Assembly (NCBI GenBank): GCA_021776615.1
Contig: JAJFFO010000007.1
Coordinates: 62,001-126,000 of the forward strand
From: Robiginitomaculum sp.
Lineage (GTDB): Bacteria; Pseudomonadota; Alphaproteobacteria; Caulobacterales; Maricaulaceae
Length of the DNA stretch: 64,000 bases
Direction of reading: 5' to 3'
Notes under the pieces: model-generated
What the model was told of the DNA's origin: nothing
The model's database searches: none
Seen by the model: the letters and a program-made list of their open reading frames with translations, nothing else
Shown here: one piece after another, positions 18,257 to 27,038 of the stretch
Position numbering within the stretch: position 1 is the stretch's first letter
Layout of the letters: the number at the start of each line of letters is the position of its first letter
Program-made: the position numbers and the translations under genes

Positions 18257-19156
18257 TCATCTTGACTTGGCGTTTTGGTAGTATTTCCAAGCGTGCTCTA
18301 CCATCTGCTCGAGTTTAGGAAATTCTGCATGAAAACCAAGTTTTTGTTTCCCGTCATGTGTATCTGCCACTAAAATCGGTACATCCCCGGCACGTTTGGG
18401 GCAAACTGAATACGGAACGGATTTTCCGGTTGCACGCTCTACGGCATTAATAACTTCAAGTACGCTGCTCCCCATACCTGTTCCAATATTGACCACAAAG
18501 CTATCGCCGCCTTGCATCAAATGTAGCAAGGCTAAAATGTGCGCATTGGCAATGTCGCAAACGTGCACATAGTCTCGAATGCACGTCCCGTCTGGAGTTG
18601 AATAGTCATCCCCAAACAACTGTAAAGCCGAACCACCTGAAGCAGCGGCCAATGCATTGGGAATCAGATGTGTTTCTGGGTTGTGCTCCTCACCGATATC
18701 GCCATCAGGATGTGCCCCCGCAGCATTAAAATAGCGAAAAATACCGTGACGGATACTGCCATCTTGTGCAAATTTTTGCAGCAAGCCCTCCGCCTTTGCT
18801 TTGGTTGCAGAATATATGCCTTTTGGCGCAAGGGACGATTTTTCCGAAATCGGCACCTGTTTGGGAGCGCCATAAACCGCCCCGGTGCTGGAAAAAACGA
18901 TGTTGGAAATGTTGAAGGCAACCATTGTTTGCAAAAGGTTTTCTGTACCGTGCACATTTACACTATCAAAAACGGTTGGATTCCGCTCAGCTTCCTCAAC
19001 TTCAATACGAGCAGCCAAGTGTAAAACCGCAACCGGGTTGGTACTTGTAAAAGCCGCTCTTAGCGCAGCCTTGTCGCGTATATCACCGGCAATGACTTCG
19101 CCCCATTTGCAGGCACTGCGATGACCTGATGAAAAATCATCAAAAACAATCGGCAA
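18257..19156 (-). pseudogene. galE: UDP-glucose 4-epimerase missing its N-terminus
   Basis: About 299 codons of GalE from PIVFDDFSSGHRSA onward. It keeps the catalytic SST...Y...K set (FSSTGAVYG, YSATKAKAE) and the C-terminal domain to the natural end. The first ~30 residues with the GxxGxxG NAD-binding loop are absent. The only in-frame start is a TTG without a ribosome site, and a TGA lies a few codons further upstream. The upstream DNA instead encodes the end of an unrelated truncated gene (19140-19790), so the 5' end was lost by a deletion or recombination. Probably non-functional. Confidence 0.85.
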
Positions 19157-19790
19157 AAAAATAAGCTTCTCTCATTCTCCATGGGCCGTATGAGCCGCCC
19201 ACTTTTATGGTTTGGCCTGCTGCAAAACCATCCAAAGATGAGACCAGCTCCCAATCTTCTGGCACTTTCAGGAAAGACAATTCCGCTTTCCCAAATCGAT
19301 ACCTATTTCCAGTATCGTCTATTGCTTGCGCCATCATTCGAGGAGCTAAAAACAATACCCTACCATCAATGAAGGCGTTGTCTTTGTTGATAGTAAGAAG
19401 GCTGCATCCTGAAACCTCATCAATGGGAAAGGCAAAGCCTGTAAATTTGGGAGCAACTTTGTACTTGACCGTAATTAACCCTGAAGACGATGGTGCCGCA
19501 CTCAGAATATCAGCAGATTTTTCTTTAAGGTCAGTCCGCTGGGCATTTTGCAATTCTACGAACTCAAAGCTTGGCTCACTGCATCCATCCAGACCCATCC
19601 AGCGCAGTGTAAACCCTTGAATATTTTTCCCCGAAAAGCTCATCTCCACCAGAAAGTGTGGGGCTTCACCTTCATTCTCGATGGACACTTTGTATGCGAT
19701 AGTGTCTTCCTCTAAATTCGGGGCTGTTTGCTCCTGAGCATGAAGTTTGCCTAGTGGAGATAAGATCATTATCAAAGGTAAAAGCATCAT
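19140..19790 (-). pseudogene. Exported protein fragment, M61-peptidase-like N-terminal domain
   Basis: A short signal-like sequence (LLPLIMILSPLGKLHAQ) is followed by a beta-rich region; VPEDWELVSSL and WRMREAYFFA near the end resemble the N-terminal domain of M61 glycyl aminopeptidases (VPxGW..xSSL ... L.DA.F.AG). The protease domain with HExxH is missing: the frame stops just where the truncated galE starts, the two overlapping by 17 bases. Start uncertain (ATG 19790 or GTG 19817; neither has a clear ribosome site). The family call is tentative, the truncation is well supported by the junction. Confidence 0.5.
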
Positions 19791-20296
19791 GTATTGCAAA
19801 TTATGTGGAAATATCACGCTTAACCATCCATCAACATTAACTTATCGACTCACATAAATAGCAAATAAAGGCCATTTTAAGTCAATCCCGTTTTTTATAC
19901 TTACCTACAATCTAACATCTCGGAAAACCAGAAATTCTCTTTATAAACAAAGCCCTATAACGCAACCGTACCATTGTGCTTTGCTGGCGAAATTATTGCG
20001 CGTGACATTTCCTTGCCCCCCAATTGAAGGCGGTAAATATTTGATTATTCTTTCATGAGGGTATTTGGGACGAACTAACGGATGTGATAGCCGGTCATTG
20101 CAAATAGGCTTTATGGCTTAACGAGCAGAAAGAACCTGATTGCATTGCCATTCAGAGCCACCACAGTGTTATTCAAACTATCATGGTCCGCGCCTTAGGG
20201 GCATGGCCTAATGGCCGAACCGCCTTGCGCGGCGCACACTTTGAGCTAGGATTAAAACCAATCGGGCGGCGTCTTGAGGGGTTTAGGGGTGGATAT
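19791..20296. other. 500-base non-coding stretch
   Basis: Moderately AT-rich on the left half (19820-19960). I find no credible gene, tRNA or strong hairpin. A plus-strand open frame that enters the permease from 20183 lacks a ribosome site and is an unlikely extension. Confidence 0.5.
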
Positions 20297-21619
20297 ATGA
20301 TTAGTATTATTGGCTTGGCGCTGGCATTGGCTTTGCTGGTTTATCTGGCCATGCGCGGCATGAGCATTTTGGTTGCCGCGCCTTTGTGCGCCGTCCTTAT
20401 CGCACTCACTTCGGGGTTGGCCTTGCTGCCGCAAACCGGCTCGACTGACGCCTCTTTCGCCGTCAGCTATATGACCGGATTCACCGGGTTTTTTCGTGAC
20501 TGGTTTCTCATGTTTTTGCTCGGCGCTATTTTTGGCAAAATCATGGAGGATAGTGGCGCCGCCCATTCCATTGCCCATTGGGTAATTTCCAAGCTCGGCG
20601 TCCAACACGCGGTGCTGGCTTTGGTCGCCGCGTGCGCAATTTTGACCTATGGCGGCGTCAGCGTCTTCATTGTCGCCTTCTCGGTTTACCCGATGGCGGT
20701 AGGCCTGTTTCGCGAGGCTAATTTACCACGCCGGTTTTTGCCCGGCACGATTGCCTTTGGCTCGGTGACCTTCACCATGACTTCTGCTGGCTCGCCAGAA
20801 ATACAAAACTGGATTCCGATCGAGCATTTGGGCACAACGCCCTATGCTGGTTGGGGCGTTAGTATCGTAGTTGCCCTTTTTATGGCATTGAGCGGATTTT
20901 TATGGCTCTCCGCAATGATCAAAAAAGCGGTTGTTAATGGTGAGAGTTTTGCAGGACGTGTAGAAGACCCGAAACCGCGTTCCGAGAATACATTGCCACA
21001 TCCGCTTATCTCTTTATTGCCATTAATAGCGGTGTTGGTCTCATCGAAAGTTTTTCACGAGGCGTTTGGCTCGTTTGCGTTGGTGATAGCGCTTTTTGCA
21101 GGTATTGCGGTTGCGACGGTCTTTAATTTTCGCCGCTTTACCGATTTTGGCGGTGCGCTCACTTTGGGCGCAACCGGCGCGGTGATCGCCATTGCCAACA
21201 CCTGTGCCGTGGTTGGGTTTGGCTCGGTCGCCAAAATCACACCCGCGTTTCAAACCGCGCTTGACGCCGTTACCAATTTGCCCGGCTCACCGCTGATTGC
21301 GGCGGCCATTGCCATTACGGTGATTTGCGGTCTGACCGGCTCGGCTTCTGGAGGACAAACCATTGCGCTGCCTTTGCTTGCCCCCATATATGTCGGCCCT
21401 GAAGCCGCCCAACCGGTCGATCCCGACGCCTTACACCGGGTGGTGGCCATCGCCTCTGGCGGGCTCGATTCATTGCCGCATAATGGTTATGTGGTGACCA
21501 CCATCAGGGCGATTTGCGGCGAAACCCACAAGGACGCTTACGGAGCAGTTGGCGCCACCACCGTGATCGTCCCAGCAATCGGCACCGTGCTCGCGCTGGT
21601 TTTGTTTTCCATTTTTTAA
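20297..21619 (+). CDS. GntP-family permease
   Basis: 440 residues from the ATG at 20297, preceded by AGGGG at seven bases. About 11-12 membrane helices. The stretches SYMTGFTGFFRDWFLMFLLG, GVSVFIVAFSVYPMA, TMTSAGSPEIQNWIP and GLTGSASGGQTIALPL are typical of the gluconate/proton symporter family and its relatives for small organic acids. Adjacent to a catabolic cluster on the opposite strand, it could import a hydroxy- or branched-chain acid; the substrate is not readable. Confidence 0.88.
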   Translation: MISIIGLALALALLVYLAMRGMSILVAAPLCAVLIALTSGLALLPQTGSTDASFAVSYMTGFTGFFRDWFLMFLLGAIFGKIMEDSGAAHSIAHWVISKLGVQHAVLALVAACAILTYGGVSVFIVAFSVYPMAVGLFREANLPRRFLPGTIAFGSVTFTMTSAGSPEIQNWIPIEHLGTTPYAGWGVSIVVALFMALSGFLWLSAMIKKAVVNGESFAGRVEDPKPRSENTLPHPLISLLPLIAVLVSSKVFHEAFGSFALVIALFAGIAVATVFNFRRFTDFGGALTLGATGAVIAIANTCAVVGFGSVAKITPAFQTALDAVTNLPGSPLIAAAIAITVICGLTGSASGGQTIALPLLAPIYVGPEAAQPVDPDALHRVVAIASGGLDSLPHNGYVVTTIRAICGETHKDAYGAVGATTVIVPAIGTVLALVLFSIF

Positions 21620-21652
21620 AACAATATGCGCCTTAACCAAAAGCCGATGCAT

Positions 21653-22498
21653 TCATGAGTCGGCAGCAGTTTCCTCAATAAATTTCAGGCAGGCGTCGTA
21701 ATCTTTCAAAATGGCGTCGCGGCGCATATCAACGGTCACCCGCGCCTCGGGGTCGTTAAACACATAGAATTGCTTTTTGCGCACGGCATCCAATGCCAAT
21801 GCCACAAAGGCTTCGGCCGACATTCCGTTTTCGACCAACGCTTTGATACTTTGATACATTTTGCTGGTATTTGGCGCAGCATTGTCTTCATTGGAGGGCC
21901 TGCCCTCGCCGCCGACAACAATGTTGGATTGCACCCAGGTTGGGCACAGAACGGTGACATTTATGCCCTGCTGAGCCAATTCCTGCACCAGAGCTTCGGA
22001 ATAACCAACCACCGCAAATTTGGTCGCATTATACGGTCCCAAACGCGACATGGTGAAGTGACCCGCCATAGACGCCGTATTGATAAAATGACCACCTTCG
22101 CCATGTGACTTGATCAGCGGTGTAAAAATCTCCACGCCATAGACTACGCCCATCAAATTGATATCAACAATCCAGCGCCAATCTTCCAATGCCACCTCAC
22201 CAGTGACACCGGCCAGACTAACCCCGGCATTATTGGCGACGATATGGACCTTGCCAAATGCCGCAATGGTCGCGTCAGCCGCCGCCCGTACTGATGCCGC
22301 ATCGCGCACATCGCAAACCACGTTGGCAACATTGCCGTCCTGCGCCCGCAAGGCCGCTGCCGCGTCTTCGAGCATGTCGGCATTAATGTCCGCCATCATC
22401 ACCTTTGCGCCGTCCTTGACCAACGCTTTGGTTAGCGCCAGGCCAATGCCGGATGCAGCACCGGTGACAAAGGCGACTTTATTTTCAAAACTATTCAT
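21653..22498 (-). CDS. SDR-family NAD(P)-dependent oxidoreductase
   Basis: 281 residues of the classical SDR type: cofactor loop TGAASGIG at 13-20, acidic residue after beta-2 (MMADIN) favouring NAD(H), NNAG at about 90, catalytic Ser in NTASMAG, Tyr and Lys in YNATK. The C-terminal part (MSAEAFVALALDAVRKKQFYVFNDPE, partly quoted) is long, as in SDRs of acyl-CoA or terpenoid alcohol metabolism. Last gene of the minus-strand catabolic run; comparable in position to the SDRs AtuB/AtuG of the atu pathway. Confidence 0.9.
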   Translation of the reverse strand: MNSFENKVAFVTGAASGIGLALTKALVKDGAKVMMADINADMLEDAAAALRAQDGNVANVVCDVRDAASVRAAADATIAAFGKVHIVANNAGVSLAGVTGEVALEDWRWIVDINLMGVVYGVEIFTPLIKSHGEGGHFINTASMAGHFTMSRLGPYNATKFAVVGYSEALVQELAQQGINVTVLCPTWVQSNIVVGGEGRPSNEDNAAPNTSKMYQSIKALVENGMSAEAFVALALDAVRKKQFYVFNDPEARVTVDMRRDAILKDYDACLKFIEETAADS

Positions 22499-22631
22499 AG
22501 TGTTTTTCCGTAAGGTGGGTTTTCAAAAAATGCATGACCGCTTGGCTGATCGCATCGGGTTATTCGGGCAGAAGGGCGTGGCTGGTATTGCCGATATTCG
22601 GACCATAAATGTCAAAAACAGCTTTATCCAT
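22499..22631 (-). pseudogene. C-terminal remnant of an alpha/beta-hydrolase
   Basis: The minus strand between the thioesterase and the SDR reads MDKAVFDIYGPNIG, NTSHALLPE, stop (TAA at 22560-22562), PDAISQAVMHFLKTH. The phrase GHALLPEQPDAI..AV..FL is a usual C-terminal end of alpha/beta-hydrolases, with His as the third catalytic residue; a CAA-to-TAA change would give the internal stop. The ATG at 22631 forms TGATG with the thioesterase stop. A lost operon member, or a 23-residue leftover ORF. Confidence 0.6.
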
Positions 22632-23089
22632 CACGGCGCTAATATCTTCGATAATGTGCCGCGCATTTTGTCGCTTAATGCTACCGGACGCCGCTCTGCC
22701 GCATCAACATAAACATGGACAAAATGCCCTTGCGCGGCGGCACTGGTTTCGTCGCCAGCAAACAGCGCAATCTCATATCTGACACTGCTGGAGCCAAGTT
22801 TAGCCACCCGCAAACCGGCCATAATTGGGTCTGGAAAGCTCAGCGGCGCGAAATACGAACATCCGGTTTCGACCACCAGACCGATAGGATCGCTGGTGCC
22901 CCCCGTGCCAGTGCTGCTACCGGTGCGTAGCAGATCATTATCGATAAGAAACCGGTTCACCAGCGTATCGAAATAAAAATAATAGACCGCATTATTGATA
23001 TGCCCATACACATCATTATCGGCCCACCTTGTCTGCAGGGGCAGAAAATGTGGATAATCCGCGCGGCTATGGGGCACGGGCTTACTCAT
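22631..23089 (-). CDS. Acyl-CoA thioesterase (4HBT hotdog fold)
   Basis: 152 residues. The hotdog signature RWADNDVYGHINNAVYYFYFDT places the catalytic Asp and the hydrophobic helix as in YbgC/4-hydroxybenzoyl-CoA thioesterases. The ATG overlaps the stop of the alcohol dehydrogenase gene (ATGA), so the two are coupled. It probably releases CoA from an intermediate or side product of the acyl-CoA pathway encoded upstream. Confidence 0.9.
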   Translation of the reverse strand: MSKPVPHSRADYPHFLPLQTRWADNDVYGHINNAVYYFYFDTLVNRFLIDNDLLRTGSSTGTGGTSDPIGLVVETGCSYFAPLSFPDPIMAGLRVAKLGSSSVRYEIALFAGDETSAAAQGHFVHVYVDAAERRPVALSDKMRGTLSKILAP

Positions 23090-24216
23090 AGAATTGCCTC
23101 ATAAATATCCAATGTCGCCGCATAGGTCAGCTCACGCGCATTATTGACCAATAACCGGTCCTTGGTCATGGCGTCTTTTGCCATCATCGGGATCGCCTCT
23201 GCCGCTATATTTACCGCGCTCAGGGTTTTGGGTACGTCAGTCGCCTCTTTAAGGCGCAACATTTCGTCGATCAAAGCGGAGCCATTGCCCCCCACCCCCA
23301 AATCACGGGCAATTTCGCCATACCAATGATCGGCCTTTGGCTGATTATATTTCATCACTTCGGTCAGCACCAAAGCGTTGGAAAGTCCGTGGGGCACATG
23401 GAAAAACCCGCCCAGCGGATAAGCAAGCGCATGAACCCCCGCACATGGCGCATTGGAAAACGCCTGCCCGGCCAGCATCGCGCCAATGAGCATATCATTG
23501 CGCGCGTCCATGTCGGCCCCGTCACCGCAAGCAGCAACAATTGCCCGCCGCAGTTTGCGCAATGCCGCCAAGGCCAGGGCGTCGGATATCGGGTTTTTCT
23601 CAATGATCGAGGTATAGGCTTCAATGGCATGGACCATGGCATCAATGCCGGTGCTGGCAGTGATAGATTTGGGCAGGCCGATGGTTAATTGCGCATCCAG
23701 TAAAACCCGATCTGCGTACAGGCTGTCGGCGACAATACCTTTTTTCTCGGTTTCGCCGGTGGTCAAAATAGCCACATTGGTGACTTCCGACCCGGTGCCC
23801 GCTGTGGTTGGAACCAGCATTAACGGCAAGGTCGGCCCTTTGGCCAGACCGACACCATAAAGCTCGTGGATTTTTTGGTCGCTGCTTGCCAAATGCGCGA
23901 TCACCTTGGCAGTATCCATGGGGCTGCCGCCACCAAAACCGATGACCAGACCGGCCTGAAAAGCTTTCACCGCCGCCGCCCCTTGCAGGACAATTCCCTC
24001 TGGCGGATCGGCCACCACATCATCAAAAACCATGATTTGGTAACCGGCCTCTTCGAGGGCGGCAATACCCGCATCGATCAAGCCGAGGGCGCGCACGCCC
24101 TTGTCGGTTATCACGGCAATGCGCTTATTGGCGCAAAGCCCGTCCACATAAGCGTCCAGCTTTGCTGCGCCGCCAGGCTCAATACGAATGTCGGCAACGG
24201 TCTGGAATGAATGCAT
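23086..24216 (-). CDS. Iron-containing alcohol dehydrogenase
   Basis: 376 residues from the ATG at 24216, which forms TGATG with the previous stop. NAD-binding GFGGGSPMDTAK, and metal ligands Asp and His in GIDAMVHAIEAY and two His in HALAYPLGGFFHVPHGLSNAL: the group III (Fe-ADH) signature. Likely oxidises an alcohol to an aldehyde or reduces a ketone in the same catabolic route. Together with the SDR it gives the operon two independent alcohol or ketone redox steps. Confidence 0.93.
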   Translation of the reverse strand: MHSFQTVADIRIEPGGAAKLDAYVDGLCANKRIAVITDKGVRALGLIDAGIAALEEAGYQIMVFDDVVADPPEGIVLQGAAAVKAFQAGLVIGFGGGSPMDTAKVIAHLASSDQKIHELYGVGLAKGPTLPLMLVPTTAGTGSEVTNVAILTTGETEKKGIVADSLYADRVLLDAQLTIGLPKSITASTGIDAMVHAIEAYTSIIEKNPISDALALAALRKLRRAIVAACGDGADMDARNDMLIGAMLAGQAFSNAPCAGVHALAYPLGGFFHVPHGLSNALVLTEVMKYNQPKADHWYGEIARDLGVGGNGSALIDEMLRLKEATDVPKTLSAVNIAAEAIPMMAKDAMTKDRLLVNNARELTYAATLDIYEAIL

Positions 24217-25025
24217 CAGCCTGTATTTCCTTTTTCCCGGTAGCGTTGGCCTTTGGCGGGCGGTGTTTGTGGGCCGCCAGCAAAGCACTGGGCGATATCC
24301 ATCCATGTTTTCGCCGCTTCACCAGCCACCGCGAGGTCAGTATCACCAATATTGCGGCATTGGGTTACCACTTGGCAAAATTGCGTGGCGGCACCTTCTA
24401 TCCGGTTTTGTAATTGCGGCTCATTCCATTCCCAAATCTTGCCCGATGGTGCCTGCAGGCGCACATAAGGCTTTGGTAAAATTGGCACCTTTGCATTGAC
24501 CCTATAAGACCAGCTATAGGTCGTAACGCCAATATGGGCGACATTTTTGAGGCGATCAGTGTCCTCACGCTCTAATCCCAACACATCAAATATGGCCTGC
24601 GCATGAGCCCAATGCTCCATTTGCCGTGCTATTATGCAAGAGCGGGTCGACATGTCAGGCCCGGCCCATTGCACCCGCTGGTCCGGATCTGCTGCCGCAA
24701 AACCCATGGCCATATTTGGGTAATAGGCTCTCCATTCCTCGAATAATTGTCGGCCCGATTTGCCCTTGAAATACTCGCCCTGCATTTGTTGGTGGCTCTG
24801 GCCGCTGCCGAGCGCCTTCATTGCCGCGCCGATAAAATTTTGAAACTGTTGCGGCATATGCAAGGTCTGATCGGCGGCAATATTCCAAATATGCAAATGT
24901 CCGATAATGTCCTTTATGGTCCAATTCTTGAACAAGGTGGGGATGTCAAAGACCGCATCTTGCTGGTCCTCTAAGATTGCGACGATGCTGTCGCACTCCC
25001 TTTGAAAGTCGTGCGCCTCACGCAT
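24216..25025 (-). CDS. TIGR03084-type DinB/mycothiol-isomerase-like metal protein
   Basis: 269 residues. The N-terminal four-helix DinB/MDMPI-like bundle has putative metal-binding His in DIIGHLHIWNIAA and MEHWAHAQAIFD, with GPDMSTRSCIIARQMEHW typical of the TIGR03084 family, followed by an SCP2-like C-terminal part. The biochemical role of this family is not known to me. Its presence beside AtuA and an acyl-CoA carboxylase fits a repeated association of these families. It overlaps the biotin carboxylase gene by 8 bases (ATGCGTGA). Confidence 0.75.
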   Translation of the reverse strand: MREAHDFQRECDSIVAILEDQQDAVFDIPTLFKNWTIKDIIGHLHIWNIAADQTLHMPQQFQNFIGAAMKALGSGQSHQQMQGEYFKGKSGRQLFEEWRAYYPNMAMGFAAADPDQRVQWAGPDMSTRSCIIARQMEHWAHAQAIFDVLGLEREDTDRLKNVAHIGVTTYSWSYRVNAKVPILPKPYVRLQAPSGKIWEWNEPQLQNRIEGAATQFCQVVTQCRNIGDTDLAVAGEAAKTWMDIAQCFAGGPQTPPAKGQRYREKGNTG

Positions 25026-27024
25026 CGCTTAGACCCGGTTCAATTTCGAACATCAAAGTATCGGCGGCGATTTGGCGGCCCGCTTGGCAATGAACACCGG
25101 TCACCACACCATCCACTTGCGCCAGAATTTCATGTTGCATTTTCATAGCTTCCAAAATGGCCAACCGGTGCCCCTTGGTGACGCTTTGTCCTTGTGCCGC
25201 AAGCACGCTTTGCACGGTGCCATGCATGGGGGCCAACACCGATCCGGCGCCGGTTTCTTCTTGGGCGTTGGTAAAGGTGCAGACCTGATTTACCAGCGCA
25301 AAGTCCTTGCCGCCCACTGAAAATTGCAAAGTTGCGGGGTTTGGCGGGTTAAATAGCGCTTTCACGCGCCGTCCATTTACCACGAAAATAGCGGCATTTT
25401 CCGCCCATGAGATCCGCTCCACCTCAAAGCCCTGATCGTTAATGCAAACCGTGTATCGGGCTCCGCCAAGCGGCGTGATATCCACCCGAATATCTTCATC
25501 CAGATAATGATAAAGAAATGGCGTGGCAATGGCGCTGGCCGACGCCCAATTTAACAACTCCATGTCCACATGAATGGCCTGCGCCCGGCTCTCGGCCCGG
25601 GACAATTCATATTGGATGAGCGCCGCCATAGCCGCTTCAATGGCTGACAATGCCGGGGGCTTAAGGTCGGCTGCGGTAAAATTGTCGGCAATAAACCCGG
25701 TATTGGCCTGCCCATCAATAAAAACTGGCCGAGTAAGCGCCTCAATCAGAAAGCCCTTATTGGTTTTTAACCCCATCAAGGCGGTATCTTGTAAAGCCGC
25801 GATCAACTTCAACCGCGCTTCTTCGCGGGTCGCCCCATGGGCAATAATCTTTGCCATTATGGGATCATAAAATGGCGAAACCTCGCCGCCGGTTTCAATG
25901 CCCGCATCAATGCGAATACCCGGCGCGTTTGCTGGCTTCCATAAATCAATCGCCCCGGTCGCTGGCAAAAAGCCCTGCGCCGGGTCTTCAGCATAAAGCC
26001 GAGCTTCAATGGCATGGCCGTTGAGCACGATATCTTTTTGTTGCAAACCCAGTGGCTCGCCCGCCGCTATTTGGATTTGTAGTGCCACCAAATCAAGCCC
26101 GGTAATCATTTCACTCACCGGGTGTTCCACTTGCAGGCGCGTATTCATCTCTAAAAAGAAAAAGTTCCCCACAGGGTCGAGCATAAACTCGACCGTCCCG
26201 GCACCCACATAATCAATGTCTTGCGCGGCTTTAACCGCCGCCTCGCCCATTGCTGCGCGCAAGGTCGGCGTCATTACCGGACACGGCGCTTCTTCCAGAA
26301 CTTTTTGGTGGCGGCGCTGTACCGAGCAATCGCGCTCGCCAAAATGAATGGTGTGTCCATATTGGTCGGCAAACACCTGAATTTCTACATGACGCGGCCG
26401 TTGCACCGCGCGCTCAAGGATTAATACATCCGAGCCAAACGCATTTTGGGCCTCCGCACGCGCGTCCTTGATCGCATCGGATAAGTCCTCAACCCTGCTG
26501 ACCAATCGCATACCGCGCCCGCCGCCGCCCGCCGCCGCCTTGACCATCAGTGGGAAACCGATGATCTGCGCTTGTTCAACGAGGGTGTCATCGCGCTGAT
26601 CTTCGCCCTGATAACCGGGCACGCACGGCACGCCAGCCTTGAGCATACGCCGCTTTGCTTTGGCCTTATCCCCCATCAGGTCGATGGCATTAGGGCTTGG
26701 GCCGATAAACACCAACCCGGCCTCGGCGCAAGCCGTGGCAAAATCGGCACTCTCTGACAAAAACCCATATCCGGGGTGTATGGCACCGGCGCCATTAGCC
26801 AATGCGGCGGCGATAATTTTATCACCCAAAAGATAGCTTTTCCCGGCTGGCGAAGGGCCAAGCAGCACTGCTTGATCAGCCAATTTTACGTGCAGCGCAT
26901 TGGCATCAGCTTGCGAATACACGGCCACCGTTTCCAGTCCCATTTGCCGGGCAGTACGCAGAATGCGACAGGCAATCTCACCGCGATTGGCAACAAGAAT
27001 AGAGGTAAAGGCTTGCGTCGTCAT
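25018..27024 (-). CDS. Acyl-CoA carboxylase, biotin carboxylase/BCCP subunit
   Basis: About 668 residues (an ATG at 27033 is the alternative). Biotin carboxylase domain with LVANRGEIACRI, ATP-grasp glycine loop AAAGGGGRGMR, FGERDCSVQRRHQKVLEE and MNTRLQVEHPVSE; the C-terminal biotinyl domain has the biotin Lys in LEAMKMQHEI. The size and order match the alpha subunits of methylcrotonyl- or geranyl-CoA carboxylase (LiuD/AtuF). The context with atuA makes a geranyl-CoA-like branched substrate more likely than methylcrotonyl-CoA, but residues alone do not decide. Confidence 0.95.
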   Translation of the reverse strand: MTTQAFTSILVANRGEIACRILRTARQMGLETVAVYSQADANALHVKLADQAVLLGPSPAGKSYLLGDKIIAAALANGAGAIHPGYGFLSESADFATACAEAGLVFIGPSPNAIDLMGDKAKAKRRMLKAGVPCVPGYQGEDQRDDTLVEQAQIIGFPLMVKAAAGGGGRGMRLVSRVEDLSDAIKDARAEAQNAFGSDVLILERAVQRPRHVEIQVFADQYGHTIHFGERDCSVQRRHQKVLEEAPCPVMTPTLRAAMGEAAVKAAQDIDYVGAGTVEFMLDPVGNFFFLEMNTRLQVEHPVSEMITGLDLVALQIQIAAGEPLGLQQKDIVLNGHAIEARLYAEDPAQGFLPATGAIDLWKPANAPGIRIDAGIETGGEVSPFYDPIMAKIIAHGATREEARLKLIAALQDTALMGLKTNKGFLIEALTRPVFIDGQANTGFIADNFTAADLKPPALSAIEAAMAALIQYELSRAESRAQAIHVDMELLNWASASAIATPFLYHYLDEDIRVDITPLGGARYTVCINDQGFEVERISWAENAAIFVVNGRRVKALFNPPNPATLQFSVGGKDFALVNQVCTFTNAQEETGAGSVLAPMHGTVQSVLAAQGQSVTKGHRLAILEAMKMQHEILAQVDGVVTGVHCQAGRQIAADTLMFEIEPGLSDA

Positions 27025-27038
27025 GATCCCCATTGGTC

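Noticed and set aside
20183-20296. N-terminal extension of the GntP permease
   Set aside because: No ribosome site, basic non-membrane sequence, and the ATG at 20297 has AGGGG in place.
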